This document shows, piece by piece, positions 50,451 to 59,086 of a stretch of DNA of 64,000 nt. The stretch spans positions 2,542,001 to 2,606,000 of the forward strand of contig CBDIDV010000002.1 of the NCBI GenBank assembly GCA_965277875.1, in the 5' to 3' direction. This DNA comes from CAWFQB01 sp965277875 (GTDB lineage Bacteria; Armatimonadota; Chthonomonadetes; Chthonomonadales; Chthonomonadaceae). Position numbers and translations under genes: made by a program. The notes below the pieces were generated by a model. That model saw only the letters and a program-made list of their open reading frames with translations, ran no database searches and was not told where the DNA came from. How positions within the stretch are numbered: the stretch's first letter is position 1; the number at the start of each line of letters is the position of its first letter.

Positions 50451-50621
50451 CTACTTGGCTTCCCGATGAAGCTGATGCTTTCGGCATGTCGGACGCGGGC
50501 AGTATTTTTTGAGTTCCAGCCGGTTCTGGTGCTGAATGCGATTCTTGGAGGTCGTGTAGTTGCGCGAGCGGCATACGGTACACGCCATCGTGATAACAAT
50601 GCGGGCTTCTTTTGACGCCAT
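50451..50621 (-). CDS. rpmG: 50S ribosomal protein L33
   Basis: The 56-residue protein is short: MASKEARIVITMACTVCRSR at the start, then NYTTSKNRIQHQNRLELKKYCPRPTC. Four cysteines in two C-x-x-C/C-x4-C pairs (CTVC and CPRPTC) make it a zinc-binding L33. Larger frames in this stretch on both strands are shadows. Its place between tuf and tRNA-Trp/secE is classical in bacteria. The ATG at 50621 has a weak ribosome-binding site. Confidence 0.93.
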   Translation of the reverse strand: MASKEARIVITMACTVCRSRNYTTSKNRIQHQNRLELKKYCPRPTCRKHQLHREAK

Positions 50622-50750
50622 GTGCGCTATCCATTCTGTGCAGTGCGCCTATCGGACGAGGACAGACATACCGCAGACTGTAGTTAAGCGCGTGACCGCC
50701 GAAGTCTGTTTTTGAGCAGGACTCCGGGCGATCACACGCCAGGCTACGTA

Positions 50751-51950
50751 TTATTCGAGGATCTTTGTCACGCGACCGGCGCCTACGGTGCGTCCACCTT
50801 CGCGAACGGCGAAGCGCAGGCCTTCTTCCATCGCGATGGGGGCGATCAGTTCGCCCGAAATCGTGATGTTGTCACCCGGCATGACCATCTCAACGCCTTC
50901 CGGCAGGTTCATGGAGCCGGTCACGTCCGTGGTGCGGAAGAAGAACTGTGGCGTGTACCCCGCGAAGAACGGAGTGTGGCGACCACCCTCTTCCTTCGTC
51001 AGCACGTACAGCTCACCCTGGAACTTGGTGTACGGCTTGATGGTTCCGGGCTTGGCGATGACCTGGCCGCGCTCGACATCGGTGCGGTTGATACTTCGCA
51101 GAAGCATACCCGCGTTGTCACCTCCGAAGATCAGGTCGCACTTCTTGTGGAATTGCTCCAGGTCGGTGGCTTTTGTGGTGCGGGTCGGGCGCAGGCCGAC
51201 GATCTCGACATCTTCGTTGATCTTCAGCTGACCGCGCTCAACGCGACCCGTGACGACCGTACCGCGTCCCGTAATCGTGAAGACGTCTTCGACGCTCATC
51301 AGGAAGGGCTTGTCGTTCTCGCGCTCCGGGGTGGGAATGTACGCGTCAACCGCGTCCATCAGCGCCCAGATCGGCTTGTGGCCGGGATCTTCGCGGGTGA
51401 ACTCTTCGCTTGTCAGGGCCGCCGTGGCGGAACCCATGATCACGGGAGCGTTGTCGCCGTCGAACTCATACTTGGACAGCAGCTCGCGCACTTCCAGTTC
51501 GACCAGTTCCAGCAGTTCGGGATCGTCTACCATGTCCACCTTGTTCAGGAAGACGACCATGTGCGGGACGCCTACCTGGCGGGCCAGCAGGATGTGTTCG
51601 CGGGTCTGGGGCATCGGGCCGTCCGCCGCCGACACCACGAGGATCGCGCCGTCCATCTGGGCTGCGCCGGTAATCATGTTTTTGATGTAGTCGGCGTGGC
51701 CTGGGCAGTCAACGTGCGCGTAGTGGCGCGCGTCCGTCTCATACTCCAGGTGGGCGACATTGATGGTCACGCCGCGCTCGCGCTCTTCGGGCGCGCTGTC
51801 GATTTCGTCATAGCTCATCGCCTTGCTGCCGTTGTAGGTGGCGAGCATACGGGTAATGGCTGCGGTCAGCGACGTTTTACCGTGGTCAACGTGGCCGATA
51901 GTTCCAATGTTCACATGCGGCTTGTTCCGCTCGAACTTCGCTTTTCCCAT
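50751..51950 (-). CDS. tuf: Translation elongation factor Tu
   Basis: The 399-residue GTPase brings aminoacyl-tRNA to the ribosome. G motifs are GHVDHGKTS (G1, about 18-26), RGVTIN (G2), DCPGHADY (G3), NKVD (G4) and GSATAAL (G5). Domain II starts near PFLMSVEDVFTITGRGTVVTGRVERG; domain III ends AVREGGRTVGAGRVTKILE. The start is the ATG at 51950 (MGKAKFERNKPHVNIGTIGHV), with GGGAGGA 11 bases upstream. It follows tRNA-Thr, as is usual, and is transcribed from the promoter at 52394-52422. Confidence 0.98.
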   Translation of the reverse strand: MGKAKFERNKPHVNIGTIGHVDHGKTSLTAAITRMLATYNGSKAMSYDEIDSAPEERERGVTINVAHLEYETDARHYAHVDCPGHADYIKNMITGAAQMDGAILVVSAADGPMPQTREHILLARQVGVPHMVVFLNKVDMVDDPELLELVELEVRELLSKYEFDGDNAPVIMGSATAALTSEEFTREDPGHKPIWALMDAVDAYIPTPERENDKPFLMSVEDVFTITGRGTVVTGRVERGQLKINEDVEIVGLRPTRTTKATDLEQFHKKCDLIFGGDNAGMLLRSINRTDVERGQVIAKPGTIKPYTKFQGELYVLTKEEGGRHTPFFAGYTPQFFFRTTDVTGSMNLPEGVEMVMPGDNITISGELIAPIAMEEGLRFAVREGGRTVGAGRVTKILE

Positions 51951-52104
51951 TTCTGGTAAATCCTCCCGAACAAATAACCCGGCGTCCTCTGCCGGCGGCT
52001 TCATGCCTGACTTTGCCTGTGTATCTCCGCATAGATACGTAATCTACATACACATACGTAGTCCACGGCAAAAAGAACGTAAAGCCTGTAACCTGTAAAT
52101 GACC

Positions 52105-52176
52105 GGCCCACAATGGGAATCGGACCCATGACCTCTTCTTTACCAAAGAAGTGCTCTACCTCTGAGCTATGTGGGC
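52105..52176 (-). tRNA. tRNA-Thr (anticodon GGT)
   Basis: On the minus strand: acceptor GCCCACA/TGTGGGC, D arm GCTC/GAGC with a short loop, anticodon stem CTTCT/AGAAG with loop TTGGTAA (anticodon GGT), T arm ATGGG/CCCAT with loop TCCGATT. Position 55 is C rather than the near-universal T, and the discriminator appears to be C; CCA is not encoded. The rest fits well and the place between tRNA-Tyr and tuf is classical. Confidence 0.88.
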
Positions 52177-52182
52177 GGGGTA

Positions 52183-52267
52183 TGGTGGCGAGAAGAGGAT
52201 TCGAACCTCTGAAGCATTCCGCAACTGATTTACAGTCAGTCCCCTTTGTCCACTCGGGTATCTCGCC
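52183..52267 (-). tRNA. tRNA-Tyr (anticodon GTA)
   Basis: On the minus strand: acceptor GGCGAGA/TCTCGCC, anticodon stem ACTGA/TCAGT with loop CTGTAAA (anticodon GTA), a long type II variable arm (GCGGAATGCTTC region), T arm with loop TTCGAAT, discriminator A and encoded CCA (52183-52185 read back). It is the first transcribed feature of the tuf operon. Confidence 0.93.
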
Positions 52268-52393
52268 ACGTTCGCAAACATCCGGGCATGACCCCGGCTT
52301 GTTTTGTATGACAGAACGCGGACGTACAACGTGTGCAGCCTGCCAGACAAATTTTTACCCGGTGGAAGGTTTCCTCCCCCGGATATATAGTCA

Positions 52394-52422
52394 ATTATAG
52401 CACAGCCTGCCCCGGAAGTCAA
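52394..52422 (-). promoter_or_regulatory. Strong sigma-70 promoter of the tRNA-tuf operon
   Basis: On the minus strand TTGACT (52417-52422) and TATAAT (52394-52399) are 17 bases apart. Transcription would start about 120 bases before tRNA-Tyr and read the whole cluster to rplA. Confidence 0.88.
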
Positions 52423-52948
52423 GGCACACTTACAGTGCGAATCATATAAAGATCTGCGCCATATAAGGCATCCTGTATATCGGTGTTTTGGCGCAGGCAT
52501 TGGCGACGGCGACAGGCACAGCAAGCAAGTCGGGGATGTTGTAAAAAATAGTCGGGTTAGCTCCCTAAAACACTGTGTTTTTTTCGCAATACCAATATAA
52601 ATAGGTTATACTGAATCTATGGCGTTGAAAACCGCCTGTGACATTTTACGCAGCCTGCCCCGTTGCCTGCTGCTGTGCAACGCTGAATAATAGTCGCTCA
52701 GGCCCGGGTTTTCCGCCGGCCCCGCGATCTTCTGCCCTTTGATCAGCCGTTTCGCCCTTCAGAATATCTTTGCGCCTTTGTACCTAACGCCCTGAAGCCT
52801 TTCTTGTTTTTGCGGAAGTATGATTATTTTGCAGCCCTGCTGTGGAATGATTGATTATCCGACCGGCCACGCAGCCCCTGCCCGACACTCTGCTGTTTAT
52901 GTTGTCGAGGATACTCTGCCTGTCTATGATCTTGAAAGGTTTTGAGCA
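52423..52948. other. Intergenic region between tuf operon promoter and CAP gene
   Basis: No gene is supported in these 526 bases. TTATACT near 52605 may be a -10 element for the plus-strand CAP gene, but no matching -35 is clear. Two stretches of T and A (52560-52600) are AT-rich relative to the flanks. Confidence 0.4.
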
Positions 52949-53773
52949 ATGCGAACGTGGAATGTCCTTATACTCATCGCTTTTTCGTTGTGCTGCCTGC
53001 CGTCCCTGACGCGCGCGCAAAACCGCGCGCCCAAGTGTTCTCCCACGTCCGACGACGTAATGACGCGCAACGACCGCTTTGTGGACGAAGTGATCCACCT
53101 GACCAATGTTGAGCGGGTAAAGCTGGGCTTTGCGCCGCTGAAGCGCCAGGATGACCTGTGCAAATCGGCCATCTGGCACGCGCAGGACATGATCGTCAAC
53201 AACTACTTCGACCACAAAGACCATCTTGGCCGCCATATTGATGAGCGCATTCCCGCGCTGGGCTATACCAACTACTCCATGATCGGCGAGAACATCGCCG
53301 GCGGACAGCCTACCCCCGCCCAGGTCGTAGCCGCGTGGCTGAAAAGCCCCGGCCACCGCGCCAACCTGCTCAACCCCGACTTTCGCGAGATCGGCGTGGC
53401 CTGCATCCATGCGCCCAACAACGATCTGCAGGACATCTGGGTACAGGATTTCGGCAGCCGCGCCGAGGTGTTCCCGGTCATCATCAACCTGGAAGCGCCG
53501 CTGACGGTGTCACCGGAAGTCAAACTGTATGTCCACGGGGCGCAGTGGGCGCAGAAAATGCGCTTCAGCAACGACGGCGAGCGCTGGACAAATTGGGAAA
53601 CCTATCAGTCGGCGCGCGACTGGAAGCTGACGGGCGAAAGCGGCAAGCAGACGGTGTATGTCGAACTCAACAACGGCGCGGACACCAAGCGCATGACAGC
53701 CTGCATCGAACTCGTATCCGCTGCCGCATCGCGCACTGCGACGCCGAGCGCGAAAAAGCAAGCAACGCACTAA
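52949..53773 (+). CDS. Secreted CAP/SCP domain protein (YkwD-like)
   Basis: The 274-residue protein has a signal peptide (MRTWNVLILIAFSLCCLPSLTRAQ) and a CAP domain at about residues 45-180. Landmarks are FVDEVIHLTNVERVKLGFAPLKRQDDLCKSAIWHAQDMIVNNYFDHKDHLG and SMIGENIAGG, SPGHRANLLNPDFREIGVAC. Bacterial YkwD-type CAP proteins are extracellular, of uncertain role. The last 80 residues form a separate beta-rich region (FPVIINLEAPLTVSPEVKLYVHG). AAGGTT lies before the ATG at 52949. It is monocistronic and ends at a strong palindrome. Confidence 0.87.
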   Translation: MRTWNVLILIAFSLCCLPSLTRAQNRAPKCSPTSDDVMTRNDRFVDEVIHLTNVERVKLGFAPLKRQDDLCKSAIWHAQDMIVNNYFDHKDHLGRHIDERIPALGYTNYSMIGENIAGGQPTPAQVVAAWLKSPGHRANLLNPDFREIGVACIHAPNNDLQDIWVQDFGSRAEVFPVIINLEAPLTVSPEVKLYVHGAQWAQKMRFSNDGERWTNWETYQSARDWKLTGESGKQTVYVELNNGADTKRMTACIELVSAAASRTATPSAKKQATH

Positions 53774-53827
53774 TCCCACTTCCTCACCGCTTCGGCGTCG
53801 TTCTTATATCAGCCTCCTTCTCATAGA

Positions 53828-53859
53828 AAAACGGCGTCGGCAATTGCCGACGCCGTTTT
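53828..53859. terminator. Perfect 32-base palindrome after the CAP gene
   Basis: AAAACGGCGTCGGCAA pairs exactly with TTGCCGACGCCGTTTT, a 16-bp stem flanked by A4 on one side and T4 on the other. It works in both directions as a terminator for the CAP gene and the convergent GH76 gene. Confidence 0.8.
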
Positions 53860-53884
53860 CATACTGCCTTCTGCGTCTTCAATG

Positions 53885-54012
53885 CAGACACGACCCGTAG
53901 GGGCAGACCCCCATGTCTGCCCTCTCCATTTATTACACAGAACCGTACTCATCCCGCAAAACCATGCCGAGGAAGGGCAGACACGGGGGTCTGCCCCTAC
54001 GGGTTGTGTCTG
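53885..54012. repeat. Inverted repeat of the GTAGGGGCAGACCC family
   Basis: Two 39-base arms (53885-53923 and 53974-54012) are reverse complements at 37 positions. The core GTAGGGGCAGACCC(C/A)(C)...TGTCTGCCC is of a type seen between genes in many free-living bacteria. It lies just after the GH76 gene on the minus strand. Confidence 0.8.
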
Positions 54013-54056
54013 GTCGGGCGTCTTCACAAGCTGTTAATTTTGCGTCAATGCCCGCC

Positions 54057-55391
54057 TTAATATCGTCCGCACATTAGATAGGCGCGGACGACACAGGCCT
54101 GATCCAGCAGGCCGATCTTGCCAAGCGGCTCGGTCACAGGCGTGTCCCACTTGCCGCCGTAGTGACCGTTTGCATCCCGAACATGGTCATGCACGAACGT
54201 CAGGGCGCGGCGCACGGTCTGCCGCCAGTGCCGGCTGTTATCCGCAGCCGTGTTCGGAATGGGGTTGAGCAGCGGGTTCGTGGTCGGTACGCTCGTCAGC
54301 GGCTGGGCCAGGTCGGGTTTCGTCGCGCCGACTTTGTCCGTACCTGTCTGCGTTTCCGGCACGGCAGCCTTCGGGTCAGTTTTCAGGCCGACCTCCAAAT
54401 CGCTCAGGTACAAAAACGCTTCACACAGCAGATGCGCGAAACGCCCGCCGTCCGCAATCGCGCCCGTGTCCGGCTTGACCCACTGCGCCTCGGAAGCGCG
54501 GGCCAGACGCCGCGCCTCGTCGAGATACGGCTGTTCATGCGTTTCCTGATACAACAGGCAGTTGGCGCGGAGCATTAAGGCCGTGTTGTACGAATATTTG
54601 GCCTTGTCCAGTGCGCCGTTCAGCTTCATGTTGTCCCAATACAAACCGTCCGTGTCCTGCAAATGCGCGTTTGTCCAGATATACAGGCGGCGGGCCGTGA
54701 CAAGGTACGCGGGCCGATGCGTGATCTGGTACAAGCGCAGGGCCGCGCAGATAGCGGGAGCATTGGAGCAGGTGTTTTTGGTCGCCCTGTCCGACTCGCG
54801 CCAATAAACGCCGCCGCCAAGCCGCTTGTCCTCGCCGCTCAAAACAAAATTCATGCAGCGTTCCGCCCGTACCTTGAGGGCCGGGTCGGCGGTCACGTCG
54901 TAAGCCTCGGCTAATGCCAGAATCACCCACTCGTTGTCGTCATAATAGCGGTCGAGCGGCTTGGGAACGGGCAGCACGTCGTAGCCGCCGATAGCATTGT
55001 CTGTGTTGGGCTGATTCCAATAGCGATCCAGGGCCTGCGCGTAGTCCAATAAGCGCGCCTTCCAGACCGGGTCGAGCGGCGCGGCGGCAGCCAGGGCCGA
55101 CAACTGTACGCCGCAGGCCCACATGAACGCGGGCTTATCGGGCGAGGCGGGTTCCCCGGCCTTTATTTCATCGGCATACAGGTGGCGCCCCGTCAGATAA
55201 AACTCTGTCCGGATCTGTTTGAGCGCGTCCAATCCCCACGCCGCCGTATTGACGAACTGCTGCGAAGCGGCCTGTCCCGCAGCGGCAGGCGGCGCGGCCT
55301 GACACTCCCCCCGTTCGTCGGCAAACCCCAACGTACCCACAAGCGCCAGAACGCCCGCCAGCAAACGCGTCTGTCGTATATGTTGCTTCAT
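54057..55391 (-). CDS. Glycoside hydrolase family 76-like protein (secreted)
   Basis: The 444-residue protein starts at the ATG at 55391 (AAGGA five bases upstream). Residues 1-30 form a signal peptide (LLAGVLALVGTLGFA). The (alpha/alpha)6 barrel of GH76 is indicated by RYYDDNEWVILALAEAYDVT with the consecutive catalytic Asp151-Asp152, CSNAPAICAALRLYQITHRPAYL and DGLYWDNM. GH76 enzymes are endo-alpha-1,6-mannanases; the substrate here could be an alpha-mannan or a related polysaccharide. Length is normal. It is divergent from the next gene across a dyad-rich region. Confidence 0.82.
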   Translation of the reverse strand: MKQHIRQTRLLAGVLALVGTLGFADERGECQAAPPAAAGQAASQQFVNTAAWGLDALKQIRTEFYLTGRHLYADEIKAGEPASPDKPAFMWACGVQLSALAAAAPLDPVWKARLLDYAQALDRYWNQPNTDNAIGGYDVLPVPKPLDRYYDDNEWVILALAEAYDVTADPALKVRAERCMNFVLSGEDKRLGGGVYWRESDRATKNTCSNAPAICAALRLYQITHRPAYLVTARRLYIWTNAHLQDTDGLYWDNMKLNGALDKAKYSYNTALMLRANCLLYQETHEQPYLDEARRLARASEAQWVKPDTGAIADGGRFAHLLCEAFLYLSDLEVGLKTDPKAAVPETQTGTDKVGATKPDLAQPLTSVPTTNPLLNPIPNTAADNSRHWRQTVRRALTFVHDHVRDANGHYGGKWDTPVTEPLGKIGLLDQACVVRAYLMCGRY

Positions 55392-55503
55392 AATTTTCCT
55401 TCCTGATCCAGCCCGCCGACCGTAGTATGTAGGGCAGGGGCTTGTTCCCTGCCGATCCCGCATATTCCTGCGACCCGGCAGCGCCCAATCGCTCATATAC
55501 ATT

Positions 55504-55523
55504 CTTGATACACTTGTATCAAG
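55504..55523. promoter_or_regulatory. Operator-like dyad between GH76 and a divergent gene
   Basis: CTTGATACACTTGTATCAAG is a perfect 9-bp dyad with a two-base centre. The half-site GATACA recurs at about 55552 and 55592, and GATAATACA is repeated directly at 55530-55545. The site lies in the 363-base divergent gap (55392-55754), so it may bind a repressor of the GH76 gene. The regulator is not in this window. Confidence 0.6.
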
Positions 55524-55754
55524 TGTCGGATAATACAGATAATACAACAGTGATACAATGGTATGAGCGACAAACATCCGCTTTGTTTCTGACAGATACA
55601 TTGGTGCGCCATTTATCGCCGCAAATTTCCTCATAAAAGTCGAATTTTGTCTACACTATGCAATGAAATATACAGTATACTTTGCGTGGAAAGCATTGTT
55701 ACGCATGTACGCCGGGAAAGTGAACGTTCCGGCGCTTCAAGGAGGAGAACGGTT

Positions 55755-56123
55755 ATGCCAGGTCTAAAAGAGGGAGAGGCGGTTTGCATCGTGGAGCGGG
55801 CCGCGACCGCCGCCGACGCCAAATCCGGGCTGTACTTCGGACACTACCGCAACCTGTCCGGCACGATCTTCAAATTGTATGGGAGCGGCGAGGACGGACA
55901 GGCCGCCATTGACATAGACCTGGAATCGCTGCCCGCCGAGGTGGCGCAGCGTCATCTGGAAACGCGTGACCTGATGTTCAACAGCCTGCCCGCCGAGTCC
56001 CGCAGGCAAAGCGCGAATGGCACGGCCAGTCCGTTCCGCCTGCGCTATATCGTGCTTGTCGGCATACGCGACATCAAGCATCACGCCGTCACTTCTGACA
56101 AGCGTTTAACGGCCGTGTCATAA
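55755..56123 (+). CDS. Hypothetical protein
   Basis: The 122-residue protein starts at the ATG at 55755, with AGGAG seven bases before it, giving MPGLKEGEAVCIVERAATAAD. It is beta-rich: GLYFGHYRNLSGTIFKLYG, AAIDIDLESLPAEVAQRH, and a C-terminal RLRYIVLVGIRDIKHHAV. The SGTIFKLY segment looks like a KOW/SH3-like strand pair but I cannot assign a family. It has no signal peptide. It lies 59 bases before the alditol oxidase gene on the same strand and may be co-transcribed. Confidence 0.65.
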   Translation: MPGLKEGEAVCIVERAATAADAKSGLYFGHYRNLSGTIFKLYGSGEDGQAAIDIDLESLPAEVAQRHLETRDLMFNSLPAESRRQSANGTASPFRLRYIVLVGIRDIKHHAVTSDKRLTAVS

Positions 56124-56182
56124 CGACATTCCAAGCCATAAACAAGCTATAACCTAAGCCACAACAGGCGGAAAGCGCAAAC

Positions 56183-57550
56183 ATGATCGCCGAACAAAGC
56201 ATCGCCCTGCAATCGGTTGAACCCTCCGCTGAACAAGGCGGGGAACAGCGCAACTGGGCCGGGAATTACCGCTACCACGCTGCCCGCCTGCACCATCCCG
56301 CAACGGTCGGCGAAGTGCAGGAACTGGCCGCGCGCAGCGCCAAATTGCGCGCGCTCGGCACACGCCATTCCTTTAACAGCATCGCCGACACAAGCGAAGA
56401 TCTGGTTTCCCTGGCGCGGTTCGATCAGATCATTGGTCTGGATCGCGCGAATGGCACGGTCACGGTCGGGGCGGGCATCCGCTGCGGTCAATTAGGGCCG
56501 TTTCTGGACGCGCAGGGCTTTGCGCTGCATAACCTGGCCTCCCTGCCCCATATCTCCGTGGCGGGAGCCTGCGCCACGGCCACGCACGGGTCCGGTGACC
56601 GCAACGGCAATCTGGCAACATTCGTTCGGGCAATGGAGATCGTCACGGCGTCGGGCGAGATCCTTATGCTCGACCGCGACCAGAACGGCGACGCGTTCCG
56701 CGCCTCTGTCGTGGGCCTGGGCGCAATGGGCATCGTGACCCGGCTGACTCTGGATGTCGTTCCCGCCTTTACTATACGGCAGGACGTGTACGAAAACCTG
56801 CCCTTGTCCACACTGAACGCGCATTTCGACGCGATCACGTCCGGCGCGTACAGCGTCAGCCTGTTCACCGACTGGCGCGAAGCGGCGTTTACGCAGATAT
56901 GGCGCAAGAGCCGCGTGGCCCCGGACACTGCCGCCTATCCTGCTCGCCCCGCCGACGCTTCCCTTCCTGCCGAGAACCGAACCGCGCCGGACGCCGAATG
57001 GTTCGGGGCCACGCTTTCCCCCGTTCCGCTGCACCCGATTGCGGGCGTGTCGGCGGAAAACTGCACCCTTCAGGGAGTTCCCGGCCCCTGGTACGACCGC
57101 CTGCCCCACTTTCGCATGGAGTACACGCCGAGCCGGGGCGACGAGCTGCAAACCGAGTACCTTGTGCCGCGCCCTCACGCCCTCGCCGCGCTTGGCGCGA
57201 TTGCCGCCATGCGCGAACGCATCGCGCCCCTGCTGCTGATCTCCGAGATACGCACCATCGCCGCCGATGACCTATGGCTCAGTCCCTGCTGCGGACAGGA
57301 CTGCGTCGCCATTCACTTTACCTGGAAACCGGACTGGCCCAGCGTAGAGCGTCTGCTGCCGCACATCGAGGCCGCCCTCGCGCCGTTTCAGGCCCGCCCG
57401 CACTGGGGCAAACTGTTTACGACGCAGCCCGCCGCGCTGCAGGCGCTGTACCCCCGACTGCCCGACTTCAAGGAACTGCTGCACACCTGCGACCCGCAGG
57501 GCAAGTTCCGCAACGCGTTCCTCAACGACACCCTCTTTGCCACGCCCTGA
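56183..57550 (+). CDS. FAD-binding alditol/xylitol oxidase family protein
   Basis: The 455-residue flavoenzyme matches alditol oxidase (AldO/XyoA) of the vanillyl-alcohol oxidase superfamily. The FAD-binding domain starts NWAGNYRYHAARLHHPATVGEV, has LGTRHSFNSIADT with the likely flavin-linked His62, and then GFALHNLASLPHISVAGACATATHGSGDRNG. The substrate domain holds SLFTDWREAAFTQIWRKSR and ends GKLFTTQPAALQALYPRLPDFKELLHTCDPQGKFRNAFLND. It oxidises sugar alcohols to aldoses with O2. Its last 80 codons are duplicated 1.78 kb downstream. Confidence 0.9.
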   Translation: MIAEQSIALQSVEPSAEQGGEQRNWAGNYRYHAARLHHPATVGEVQELAARSAKLRALGTRHSFNSIADTSEDLVSLARFDQIIGLDRANGTVTVGAGIRCGQLGPFLDAQGFALHNLASLPHISVAGACATATHGSGDRNGNLATFVRAMEIVTASGEILMLDRDQNGDAFRASVVGLGAMGIVTRLTLDVVPAFTIRQDVYENLPLSTLNAHFDAITSGAYSVSLFTDWREAAFTQIWRKSRVAPDTAAYPARPADASLPAENRTAPDAEWFGATLSPVPLHPIAGVSAENCTLQGVPGPWYDRLPHFRMEYTPSRGDELQTEYLVPRPHALAALGAIAAMRERIAPLLLISEIRTIAADDLWLSPCCGQDCVAIHFTWKPDWPSVERLLPHIEAALAPFQARPHWGKLFTTQPAALQALYPRLPDFKELLHTCDPQGKFRNAFLNDTLFATP

Positions 57551-57597
57551 CGTATGCGGCCTTAACAAACATTTAACATTGGCCGGTGATGGTAGTA

Positions 57598-57626
57598 TTG
57601 ACAGCCTGCCCGCGACCTGCTATACT
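57598..57626 (+). promoter_or_regulatory. Strong sigma-70 promoter before the first lipoprotein
   Basis: TTGACA (57598-57603) and TATACT (57621-57626) are 17 bases apart, about 100 bases before the lipoprotein ATG. The same promoter occurs in the duplicate at 59374-59402. Confidence 0.88.
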
Positions 57627-57726
57627 TGTCCTGTCCTTCCTGTATGCCTGTTTACTCGCTTCCCGGTTGAAGCGCGACCCGCCTGCCCACGAACCCCCTG
57701 ATGCCTGGCAGGCACAAGGAAACCTG

Positions 57727-58293
57727 ATGTCCAACACCCGTTTCGTTGCACTCCGCACGGCTGCGCTTTGCGCCTGCCTGCTGTCGTCCCCCCTGCTCAC
57801 AGGCTGCGGCGGCGGCTCGTCCTCAACGTCTACACCGAATGCGACAGCCACGACCAACGGCCCTGTCACATCTACCACACGCACCTACAACAATCTGCAA
57901 TTCACCCTGTCCGCCGATAAAGCCGTGTACGCGGCGCACGACAAACCCACGTTCACTCTAGCCGTGAAAAACATTGGGACACAGGCGGTTATCTTCGACT
58001 ACTCGGATGCCGCAACCTATCGCATAGAGATTTCTCAAGGCTCTCAGATTATCTCATCCTATCCACAAGTTGTGGCGCAAGTGGCTTCGTCTGAACAGTT
58101 CGCGGCAGGTGGAGTCAAGACATTCACAGCTTCTTGGGACCATCTTGTAGAATCAACCGGGCAAAACGCACCCGCAGGACAGTACACGATAACGGCGTAC
58201 CTGCCGGTCTTAGGCTCGAACGGCACTCTTATCTCTGCTTCTGACGCACAAACCAACCTGAGCGCAAATCCCATCACTATTCAGACGCAGTAA
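57727..58293 (+). CDS. BsuPI-domain lipoprotein, copy 1
   Basis: The 188-residue protein starts at the ATG at 57727 (AAGGA upstream). It has a lipoprotein signal with lipobox LLTGC (residues 1-27, MSNTRFVALRTAALCACLLSSPLLTGC), followed by a Gly/Ser/Thr linker. Residues 55-180 match the BsuPI (intracellular proteinase inhibitor) beta-sandwich: LQFTLSADKAVYAAHDKPTFTLAVKNIGTQAVIFDYSDA, a W in FTASWDHL and PAGQYTITAYL. Pairing with a subtilase gene next door suggests a protease inhibitor or chaperone-like partner (inference). A paralogue lies at 59503. Confidence 0.8.
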   Translation: MSNTRFVALRTAALCACLLSSPLLTGCGGGSSSTSTPNATATTNGPVTSTTRTYNNLQFTLSADKAVYAAHDKPTFTLAVKNIGTQAVIFDYSDAATYRIEISQGSQIISSYPQVVAQVASSEQFAAGGVKTFTASWDHLVESTGQNAPAGQYTITAYLPVLGSNGTLISASDAQTNLSANPITIQTQ

Positions 58294-58379
58294 CCTCCAA
58301 ACACTGGCGATCCAAATTGCCCTTGTGCAGACGATACCCTGCCGTTATCACTGCTCGGTTTACCGAAGGATACAAGACT

Positions 58380-59086
58380 TTGCTCCACTCTAACCTGTTT
58401 CATCGCTTGACACTGTGCGTCCTGCCTTTAGCGGCCCTGATCTGTTGTTCGTCCAGTCACTCACAAGTTCTGCCTCCCGGCCCCTACGTGGAAGGCGAAG
58501 TTCTTGTCGGCGTAACGGAAGCGGCAGACAACCCCGCCGGACAGGCGCTTCTGGCAACGGTAGGCGAGATCGTCAGCTACCACAACGAAATACACGAGTT
58601 TCGCCTGCATCTGCCTGGCGGCCTGTCCGTGCCGGCTGCCATCGCTTTGCTCACGCAGATACCCGGTGTGCGCTGCGCCGAACCCAACTACATCACGCAC
58701 GGACTGTCTACGCCTAACGACGCCTACTACAACACTCCATTCCTGAACGGCTACCGGTCGCAGTACGGGCCGCAGCGCATTCAGGCAGACTTGGCCTGGA
58801 ACATCTGGCAGCCCCGCAAGCAGATCGTTATCGCCGTCAACGACAGCGGCATTGATACCGCCATCCCGACCTCGTGAACAAACTTTTCAGGGACGCCAAC
58901 GGCATCGTTTCTTACAACGCTATCACGCACCCCTATCCACCACCGCCGCCGCCACGAACCGTCGTCGCCTTTCCGGGAACCAGCGATGCGACCGACGACA
59001 ACGGCCACGGAACGCATGTTGCGGGCATTGCTGCCGCGCAGACCAACAGCGGGGCCGGTATTGCGGGCATCGCTGGCTGGAACGGC
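58380..59086 (+). pseudogene. Truncated subtilase (S8) with frameshift, copy 1
   Basis: A likely TTG start at 58380 (GAAGGAT upstream) begins a signal peptide (LTLCVLPLAALICCSSSHSQ) and an S8 propeptide (YVEGEVLVGVTEAADNPAGQ). The catalytic Asp region reads VIAVNDSGIDTA, and then a one-base frameshift near 58867 moves to the next frame, where HPDLVNKLFRDANG continues. The His motif DDNGHGTHVAGIAAAQ is intact, but after GIAGWNG (59086) the gene stops and the alditol oxidase fragment begins. The Ser region is missing. It is a dead copy of the subtilase at 60070. Confidence 0.85.

Noticed and set aside
50446..50634. A 62-residue frame on the minus strand at the L33 position
   Set aside because: It is in a different frame from L33. 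The real L33 (50451-50621, 56 residues) has both zinc Cys pairs.
50712..51959. A 415-residue open frame on the plus strand opposite tuf
   Set aside because: It is an antisense shadow of EF-Tu, frequently seen in GC-rich tuf genes.
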